From Ipomoea triloba (Eukaryota > Streptophyta > Magnoliopsida > Solanales > Convolvulaceae), in contig NC_044916.1 of assembly GCF_003576645.1 (NCBI RefSeq), positions 36,395,596 through 36,459,595 of the forward strand: a DNA stretch of 64,000 nt, read 5' to 3'. The translations under genes were made by a program, and so were the position numbers. A model generated the notes under the pieces. The model saw only the letters and a program-made list of their open reading frames with translations. It was not told where the DNA came from and made no database searches. Positions 55,895 to 64,000 of the stretch are shown piece by piece; the first letter of the stretch is position 1; every line of letters starts with the position of its first letter.

Positions 55895-58763
55895 ATGGTG
55901 GGGCTGCTCGTTATGGTTTTGCTGTTTGCTAGTTCTTCTGCTTCTGCGAGCTCGGTAATCCCCTCCGACGCGTCGGCATTGTTGGCGTTTCAGGTGAAGG
56001 CGGACTTGAAAGGGAAGCTTGGGTTTTCTTCAAACTCCACCTTGGGTTTCTGCAAGTGGAATGGCGTGCAGTGTAGTGAAAAGAAGGTGGTTCGTTTGGT
56101 GTGTGAAAAGGTGGGTTTGGATGGGGTTTTTGCTCCGGATACCCTAACTCGGCTTGACCAGCTCAGAGTTTTGAGTTTGCAGGATAACTCGCTCGCCGGG
56201 CCTATTCCCGATCTTTCCCGCTTGGTTAACCTGAAAGTTCTGTTTTTGAACCGTAATTTCTTTAGTGGATTTATTCCTCCCTCAATCTCCACTCTCCACC
56301 GCCTCAAAACCCTTGATCTCTCCCACAACAACCTCACCGGCAACATTCCGGCGTTTTTCAACGGTCTGGACCGGTTGTACTATCTCCGTCTCGACTCCAA
56401 CCGCCTCAACGGCTCCGTGCCGGCGCTCAACCAAACTACTCTCCAGATCTTCAACGTTTCGCAGAATATTCTCTCCGGTCCCATTCCGGTGACGCCCACA
56501 TTATCCCGCTTCAGAACGACGGCGTTTTCCTCCAACAAAGCTCTCTGCGGTGAGATAATACACAAGGAATGCCGCCCTATTCAACCCTTCTTCCACCCAT
56601 CTCCCGCCACCACTGCCCCGCCGCCGCCGCATTCCGCCTCTCAAAACGCACAGTTACGCGACGGCGGATTATACAGCCCCGAAAAGAAATCAAACAAAAG
56701 GTCCGTTCTCATCATTGGGTTAACCCTAGGGTTTTTTGTCCTCATTTGCTCCATTATCTGTTTCGCCCTAGCCGCTAAAAAATCGAGCAAGTCAATTTCG
56801 TCGACTCCGAAAATCGATTTGGACCCGATCGTCGCCGCCAACACGGAGGCGGTGATGAGAATCGAAGAAGAAAGCAACGAGCTAGAAGAGAAAGTGAAGC
56901 GAGTGCAGGAAGGAATGCAGGTGATGGGGAAAAGTGGAAACTTGGTTTTCTCGGTCGGCGAATCTCAGGTGTATACTTTGGAGCAGTTGATGAAAGCCTC
57001 GGCGGAGCTTCTGGGGCGGGGAACGCTGGGCACCACCTATAAGGCGGTGCTCGACAACCGTTTGATTGTTTGCGTGAAAAGATTAGACTCTGGGAAAATG
57101 GCGAGTCGGAGTAAGGATGAATTTGAACGGCACATGGAATCAGTGGGCGGATTACGCCACCCAAATTTGGTTCCTCTCAGAGCTTATTTCCAGGCCAAGG
57201 AAGAACGCCTTCTGGTCTATGATTACCAGCCCAATGGCAGTCTCTTCTCTCTTATCCATGGTAAGCCCTTGCCCTTCAAGAATTCCCATTTTTTTAAAAA
57301 CCATTGCATGCTTTTAATCTTTTATCACCCATTCATAGTTTTAATTGGTGAGTCATGAGTGATTAGGGACCTTAGTAACTCCAAATTCTAGGCTCGACTC
57401 GCAACTGGAGCGGCCTTCTTGGTTTGTGCTGGTCAGCAATGGGCAACCTATGCTGGTTTACCTTAGGCTTTCTTTATAATGAATTGTTAATAAGGAAGTT
57501 CAAGAATCCATTTTTGGAGCATGATTGATGGCAATCTTTGCTAGGTTTGAGATGACTTGTGTTGAATGAAAGAAGAGGAAAATATGAAATATGCATAGTT
57601 TTGAACATGGCTTAGGATAATGACTGAGGAGGCATTAAAACACCAGACTTTGGGTGGTTGTGTTAACACAGAGAATCTAGCAGCTGACTAGTCAGGATAT
57701 TTGGGATACCTTACCCTTTGCCAGTATTACTTTATTTGAATTGTTCTGACTGCCATGGTGATGAAGAAGTTGCTTGAGAATCTCGATTACTCCCTTGTAA
57801 AGCTAAAACCACAGAACTCTGGCAGTTTATCAGGGCGTTGTGGACAGAATGCAGACACATAGAATCTTTTGCCTTGCCCCAGGAATTAATTATGTTAAAC
57901 TTGTCAAACTAGATACTCATTAGGTGCCTGATTATTTAACGCTTAAATCATGAGTAGAGACATACTTTTGTCATGTGTTGTGTGGCTAATCTTGAAGCTA
58001 TATCTGTGTGTGGTCGAGTTCTGGCCCTATTCATGTTACTGACTGCCTGGCACCCGCTTTAGTTTCACACACATTCCCCCCTGCACTCGCCAGCCCTGCG
58101 ATATCTAATCAAATGGATTGGATTTGCGGGGTTGTGATCAGTCATCTAAATTATTGATTGGTTGGTCGCCCTTGTATCGTTTCAGGTTCCAAGTCCTCGA
58201 GAGCAAAGCCACTTCACTGGACGTCGTGCTTGAAAATAGCGGACGATGTAGCTCAAGGCCTCTCGTATATCCACCAAGCATGGAGGCTTGTTCACGGCAA
58301 CCTCAAGTCGTCTAACGTCCTCCTGGGATCCGATTTTGAGGCCTGCATTTCCGATTACTGCCTCTCCGTCCTGGCCAACCCCTTCTCAGACGACGACCCT
58401 GATTGTGCAGCCTACAAGGCACCCGAAGCTCGAAAACTAAACATGCACCACCAAGCAACCTCAAAGTCTGATGTTTACTCCTATGGAGTTCTTGTACTGG
58501 AACTGCTCACCGGGAAGCACCCCTCAGAACACCCTGTTCTAATGCCGGACGAGATGATCAAGTGGGTAAGGTCCACCCGGGACGATGATGGCGGGGAAGA
58601 AAATCGACTGGAAATGATTCTTGAAGTGGCAATGGTGTGCAGTGTGGCGTCCCCAGAGCAAAGACCGACCATGTGGCAAGTGTTGAAGATGATCCAGGAG
58701 ATCAAAGATGCCGCCATTATGGAGGATGGTCGTGAAATGGACCTACTCACCGGGACTTCTTGA
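55895..58763 (+). CDS. LRR receptor-like kinase, probable pseudokinase (At5g67200-like), two exons
   Basis: Plasma-membrane receptor-like protein of LRR group III type. Exon 1 is 55895-57260 and exon 2 is 58186-58763 (GT-AG, 925-nt intron); 647 residues. Order: signal peptide (about 1-23); LRRNT ([23 protein letters not shown]); about five LRRs ([34 protein letters not shown]); a Pro-rich juxtamembrane region; a transmembrane helix ([20 protein letters not shown]); and a kinase-like domain from about 360. The ATP-site lysine is kept (VCVKRLD), but the Gly loop reads [13 protein letters not shown] is HGN ([13 protein letters not shown]), and DFG is DYC (ISDYCLSVL). Catalysis is therefore unlikely and signalling would be by scaffolding. 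A SINE fragment sits in the intron. Confidence 0.94.
57381..57475 (+). mobile_element. SINE fragment in the receptor-kinase intron
   Basis: GGCTCGACTCGCAACTGGAG and CTGGTCAGCAATGGGCAACC match in order the minus-strand reading of the 51.4-kb SINE (TTTGACTCCCAACGGGAG, CTGGTCAGCTATAGGCAACA), through to GCTGGTTTACCTT. Older and incomplete. Confidence 0.6.
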
Positions 58764-59768
58764 GCACATACTATTATTTTTTGCTATGTATATATATACA
58801 CTTGAGCATGGCGATTGGCGACACAACTTTTCCACACAAACCCTTTTTAATTCTTCCCTTCCATTCTTTACTAAAGTAGCACAAGTCTTTTGCTTTCTTT
58901 TTTAGTACGTCCAAAGTTTAGTTTATAATATAATAAAATACATCACATTGTTAATTTAATTAAGAATGGTTCAACATAAATCTAATATATCCGCTCTAAA
59001 GCTTCTCTCGAAAACACTCGTTCTAACATAAATTTAAACTCAGTCCAAATCATAACCTTATGGTTATTAAGTTAGCATGTTTTTACAGTTTATTTGTATA
59101 TACTCTACATACAAGAAATTTTCATCACTTCTAATTAGTTTTTCATCACTTTTAATTAATTTTTTAGGGTGACGTTTAAGTTATTGAACTAAGCCTGCAT
59201 CACTACTACACTACATAATTCTAATTGTTACTCCGTATATCATATACTAGGGTTCATATTGCATTATGAATTCTGATACAAAAATTTTGTGCATTCAATT
59301 AACACATTTTATACTCACAGTTAATAGTTTTTGTACATATAAACAAAAAACTTGATAATTGCTAACACATACGGAGTAATATGATAGCTATAGAAACTGT
59401 CAACTGCCGATACAGAACGTGTCAAACAGAATCTGAATATTATTTTTGGGTCAGCCTACAATACAAGATAGTCAGGTAGACCATGGTCCATGGTATAATT
59501 TGACACATAAATTCCCATGGAGATGGACTAAGAGAGTTGATATGGGCCGACTAAGAGAACAAGCCCATTATCCATTCTATAACAACAAGCCCAAATTCCC
59601 TGTTACCATATGGCGACGATCTCCGACAATGGGGAGGTGGGGCGATTCCAGAAATTCCTAGGAACTCCAATAAATAAATAAATAAAATTATTGTCAGTTG
59701 TCACTGCTACTGTCTGATAAGAAAGAAACTAAAAGCTAACCGCTCCAAACTCTGGTAACTGAAATGCC
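58764..59768. other. Intergenic region
   Basis: Receptor-kinase 3' UTR, then AT-rich sequence with two TACTCCGTA-type motifs (59229, 59370). A CCATGGTCCATGGTATAATTT stretch at about 59484 resembles the motif preceding the 38.0- and 48.7-kb repeats. No gene seen. Confidence 0.5.
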
Positions 59769-61101
59769 ATGGATTCTGACATGATGGAGGCGAACTCCTC
59801 GTCGGCGCCGGCGCCGGCGCTTCCACCCGATCAGGATGAATTCGTCAGAAATTTGCTCACTGTGGCTCGCCAGCTTATCGATCAAAACATGCCTTCTCAG
59901 GCTCTCCAAGCGGTGATCTTTTATTCTCAAATCCCTACTTTATTCTTTCTTTATGAATGCTATTATTTCCTCTCCTGATTGAGCTTGATTTTGATCATTC
60001 TTACCTCATTTTCTAAATTTCTATTGCGAATTTGCTAGTTCCGTTTGATATGCCCATGTTAATCGGAGCAGTTAGCTGAAGAAAAAAAAATGTTATGATT
60101 TTGAAGCATTAATCGTTGTGCTGGTACTAAAATGCTTCACTCTTTTAGAGCATGATGGCAACTAAAAAAAGCTAGACTTTGTATTAGGTTTTTGGAAAAC
60201 TAGGCCATCATTGATTGCTGAATACTGTTTGAGTCCACAAGGAAATGTGATGAGTTCTCAAGTGTATTGAAGCAGCTAGGAATAACTTGTCCTGGCTCCA
60301 ATGGTAAAAGGGAAAACTTGACATCCCAATCAACATGATAGGTTGTCACTCAGATAATTTCCCAACTTCAAATATGATTCTAAACTTCCCTGATGCTCCC
60401 TTGGATGCCTTCTTTATGTGGCATTTACTTTACTTGAATATTTTCGGAAAAAAAATAAAATGAAGAACCTTTATGTAACATCAACTGTTTGGTTGTTCCT
60501 TTTTGAATTTACAATTTTATTTGGATATTTGATTCTACAATAAAGTCAGCCATTCTGTGAATGTTGGTATGCAGGGATGATTGTTCTAATGGCATTTAGT
60601 TTGGTGGATGCTAATTGTGTATTGATTCATTCTTTCTGCTGACACTTTTCATGGTTGATTTTGCTGTTTATCTGGATTAGACTTGTGTATTCGCATTGTC
60701 TTGTAACTGTTGATACTAATGCTCCTGGTTAATAGGTGGTGATGGCAATGAGAGCAAGAGATGGGGAGGGGGCTGTACATCAATTGCTTCATCGTGCTCG
60801 GGAGCTATACAGTAACAGAGTGCAGGCAAGTGCAGCTGCAGATGAACTGGCTTCTTTGCTTGCTGAGTGTGCAATTGCCGAGGCCACGCCTCCCAACTCT
60901 GAGCCCTATGAACATAACACGGCAGATGAATCTGCGGAACTAGAGAAGAGTGGGACTTCAATACTATCAGAGACTGGAAGGAAACAAGTTATGTTGGATG
61001 CATTCTCTGATGGAAGCAGCTTTATATGCATTCAATGTGGGGGTCTGGTTAGCGCAAATAGGAGAGACGAGCACTACTCCTTCTGGTGTGGTAAAATGTG
61101 A
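59769..61101 (+). CDS. Conserved-looking plant protein of unknown function with C-terminal Cys/His motif, two exons
   Basis: Exon 1 is 59769-59912 and exon 2 is 60736-61101 (donor GCG|GTGATC, acceptor AATAG|GTGGTG); 169 residues. I do not recognise the family. Seen: an acidic/Ala-Pro N-terminus (including a GCGCCG microsatellite), a helical stretch [20 protein letters not shown] running over the intron into [19 protein letters not shown], a further helix ([20 protein letters not shown]), an acidic linker, and a C-terminal C-x2-C-x11-H-x4-C arrangement (CIQCGGLV...EHYSFWC) that could bind zinc. The codon pattern, joined frame and splice sites support a real gene. A second ATG (MMEANSS) would shorten it by four residues. 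Confidence 0.8.
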
Positions 61102-62131
61102 ATTTTATCTCTCTCGATTGGAAATGCACCATCTATCTAGCTGACTACTCCACTCAGTAACCATCACAGGTGGTTCATTGATGGTGCTCCTAAGTCCTAC
61201 CCCATTCAACTTTGATGTGCAATGAATTTTCTATTCTGCAGCAGAATCTGATCTGAAACTCTGAAAGCAACGTTATTAGCATCTGAGGTTGTGGCTAATA
61301 TCATGCAGTTAGAGAGTGTATGTCAAGAATATAATGCGTCCTCTGGTATTGTAATCAACAACACTATTTTTCTCCTTATTGTTGTCATAGAATAATTGCT
61401 GGTCAGTTTGTCGCATCGAATGTACAATGATAAATCATTACCAGTTCTGAGGATTCAGTTTTTTGCTCTGTTTCCTTGGGCAAAATCCTCTTTGTCTGAA
61501 TAGAATGTCATTTTATGGATAATATCCAAAATTCTTGATCTATATCCCATTTTTGTGAACTCAATTTTGTCAACAGCTATATAGTATGAGTTTGAGAAGG
61601 TTATGAAGTTTTACTTATATCCTGAAATAAAGACTGTGCTTACAAACAAAACAGTGTACATTACAGATTTACACAGATCTGCTAAAGAATAGGGATTTTC
61701 CACTTGTTGATGTAACCTAAGAACTATACACAAAATCTAGCACCAGCCAATTATTGCAATACCGACATTCATCTCTTACATGAGCTCTGTGGTTAATTAC
61801 TCCCCCGTGCCTCTATGTAGCAGCAACACATTTCTGCATCTGTGGCTGCAGCTGATGATTGAATGTCAGAGTTACTCTCTTCACACACAAAAAAATGCAA
61901 TGCAGTTATTCTATTACAGCTGAAACAAATCTCCCCCCAACCGCCATGTAAAATGCAGCCTGCACAGTGTCAAATCGCGGTATCATTGTAGATAAGTCTA
62001 AAAGATGGCTTCTCTTATCTTGCTCGTGTGAAGAATGAAGACGGGATTTTACCTGCTCTTATTTCTGAGTACTTAACCATTAATTGGGTGCTGAAAACGG
62101 GTCAGAAGAGAATATACACCTCTCACACGAG
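61102..62131. other. Converging 3' UTRs
   Basis: Downstream of both the unknown gene (plus) and the kinesin gene (minus). No frame of note. The UTR boundaries cannot be set from sequence alone. Confidence 0.5.
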
Positions 62132-63938
62132 CTAATGGCTACGTTTGATGTTAGGCAGAGGCAGTGTACGAGGTTTTGCCCTCATGATCGTTTCATCACT
62201 GTGTCTAATCAATTCGGATAGTCTCCAAGGCTTCTGCCATTTCCATTTGAACTGTAATAGCCATTGATGATGACTTCTCTTCCACCTCCATAGCTTACCC
62301 CCTTGCCCTATGATTGCTAACTTCTTCATTGAAAGCTCTCCCATTGGCACCATCTGCCATTATCAGAATTTTAACACCAACCATTTTAAATGAGTATGGA
62401 CAAAATCTCGGGAAAGGCACCAAATAAAGGGCAGAAAAAAGAAGTCATGAAGTGTAAAAGGAAGAACCTTTCGAGATTGATTAACAAAGCTGGCTGATTC
62501 TGTAACCAAACCATTAGCAATACCGGCTGTATATTTGAGCTGTTTCTGTGCTGGCACAGGCATTGGAGACAAGGCACCAGTCATGTCATGGTTAGAATTC
62601 CCCTGTTGTATTAGTATTTAGTAACATCATAGTATGAAAAGAGATAAAGGAGTTTAAGGAAGCACAAATAAAGGACCAAAGAGGATTATATCATCCACAA
62701 CAACTATGATTCGTAGGACATCATTTTGGAAAGCATACATCATGGAATACCATGGAAAACGATGGAAATTGAACAGCTAAAATAATTGGCCAAGAATACA
62801 ACAAAATATATGAAAATCCTACCGAATCAGATGTGGCTAGTGCGATTGCAGCAGTTTGTTCTCGAACTTTGAGCTCCTTCTCAGCTTCCTTTCTTTTAAT
62901 TTCACTCTGTTGCAATAAACCTACGAGCTCTTTCATTTGCTCCTTCATTTCCTTAATTTCAAGTTCATTCTCCCACATTTGGCACCTACGGTACAAGAGT
63001 TTATTTTAGCAAGCAGAAGTGTCCTTCAATTTACTACACGCAGATATTCTCTCTTTTTCATTCTTCTTTTAACCCTCATTCTAGTGGCTTCCTTTCTAGG
63101 GGAATTCTTTTTACAATGGGAGTAAGAGAAAAGAAGAAGCATTTGTTCAAAGATTTAGCAAGTCAGTTGATACCTTGCGTCTGCAAGAGAATTGAACATA
63201 TATTGAAGCAAGTTTTTTGCGTCCCCCATTGAACGTAGCTGATTCCAACGTCCACGATTACTAAAGGCTCGCTCTCGCTCTTCTGCTTCTGAAAGTTGCG
63301 AGGCCATTGCAACTAATGAATTTGATGAAATGCCTAGCATATTCTCAAGAGAAGCAATTCGTGCCATTCTAGAATTTGGTGATATTGAAGATGCCCTGAC
63401 AACAATTGTAAGCAAATAGGTTAAGCAAGAAAAATAGCACGAGCAATTGAAAGTTATATATATGGAATTTCAAAAAAAAAAAAAAGAAGATAAAATGTGC
63501 TATAGCTGCAAATGAAAGACGAATATTGCACCTAGATAAACCATTTTTGCCTCTTGGAGGGCTAATTCCTTTCGCGGCTAATTCATCAATTTGTCTCAGA
63601 GCAGCAAGCTCTTCTGCCAATGCAGCTCGCCTGGAATATGCCAAAGTGAATATGATTATGTAAATCAGAATAAAAATTGCACTCGGAAACAAGAATGAGC
63701 ATGTTGGTTTACATACACTTGACTCTGTTTCTCATATTCATAACGAACTTCATGAATATTGACCATTACTTCAAGCTCGTTATCAAGCCAACGCTGCAAG
63801 GACTTCTCGTTGCTCTGAAAGCAGATCATAGCAGTAACATACTTTCAGAATGTAGGTTTTGGCACATAAAATAACATTGGTGAAGAAAAGAGAGATAACT
63901 ACCTGCCCATTAGCTCCATATCCATTGCTAGTCACTTG

Positions 63939-63941
<3 letters not shown>
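62132..63941 (-). CDS. FRA1: Kinesin-4 FRA1/KIN-4A, C-terminal part, cut by window edge, with one frameshift
   Basis: Plus-end-directed kinesin that helps deliver cell-wall material along cortical microtubules (known for FRAGILE FIBER 1). Only the coiled-coil tail is in the window. Exons on minus: about 63941-63903 (partial), 63815-63717, 63630-63532, 63395-63174, 62985-62823, 62602-62468 and 62353-62132. Landmarks: SNEKSLQRWLD, HEVRYEYEKQSQ, ISPPRGKNGL, NSLVAMASQLSEAEERERAF, KNLLQYMFNSLAD, the highly charged EIKRKEAEKELKVREQ, PVPAQKQLKYTAGIANG, and the conserved end KLWRWKRSHHQW...KWKWQKPWRLSE. The motor domain lies beyond the right edge. The exon at 63717-63815 has 99 nt where 98 keep frame: an extra A in GATAAACGAG breaks the reading frame. 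Confidence 0.9.

Positions 63942-64000
<59 letters not shown>
63942..64000. repeat. Poly(A) run at window edge
   Basis: At least 59 A, reaching the end of the window. On the kinesin gene's strand it is poly(T) just upstream of a partial exon, so it probably lies in an intron. Its true length is unknown. Confidence 0.95.

Overview
The window is nuclear DNA of a flowering plant, very probably a eudicot. The genes have introns with GT-AG borders. The products are plant-specific (a D3 cyclin with an LxCxE motif, a group IId WRKY factor, a granulin-containing papain-like protease, a DCL protein, a FRA1-type kinesin), and the intergenic DNA is AT-rich and full of small plant transposons. The species cannot be read with certainty. 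I lean weakly towards an asterid, but that is inference.

Layout from left to right: AT-rich intergenic DNA (1-3.6 kb); CYCD3-like cyclin on the minus strand (3.67-5.24 kb); DCL/DUF3223 gene on minus (8.17-12.66 kb), whose second intron holds a palindromic MITE and a poly(A)-joined 630-bp duplication; a 5'-truncated LINE with target-site duplications and a tRNA-Glu-like gene (12.8-13.4 kb); single-exon VFB-type F-box/LRR gene on plus (16.49-18.09 kb); eight-exon MPDU1 homologue on minus (19.2-22.7 kb); seven-exon RSS3-like bHLH-MYC_N gene on plus (26.1-27.8 kb); five-exon RD21-type protease on minus (29.4-31.7 kb); a 1.4-kb array of 128-bp repeats (35.8-37.2 kb); WRKY IId gene on plus (39.4-40.6 kb); a 9-kb gene-poor stretch with several MITEs, one CACTA end and microsatellites (40.6-50.0 kb); secreted LRR gene on plus (50.0-51.2 kb); a SINE, a hAT-type MITE and a Harbinger-type MITE (51.4-54.7 kb); LRR receptor-like pseudokinase on plus (55.9-58.8 kb); a two-exon gene of unknown function on plus (59.8-61.1 kb); and the 3' part of a FRA1/KIN-4A kinesin on minus, cut off by the window edge in a poly(A) run (62.1-64.0 kb).

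The genes are not an operon or an obvious cluster and need not act together. Broad themes are cell cycle (CYCD3), plastid RNA (DCL), ER glycosylation (MPDU1), ubiquitination (VFB), vacuolar proteolysis (RD21-like), transcription (WRKY, RSS3-like), and cell wall or receptor functions (LRR protein, LRR-RLK, FRA1). I found no convincing new biological system. The most unusual items are the 128-bp array with its modular GC-rich core, a 65-bp duplication that copies an exon end and its splice donor in MPDU1, an in-frame stop-free first intron in the cyclin gene, and strong over-representation of the 9-mer TACTCCGTA between genes. All exon borders were derived by eye from splice consensus and family conservation, with no alignment software.
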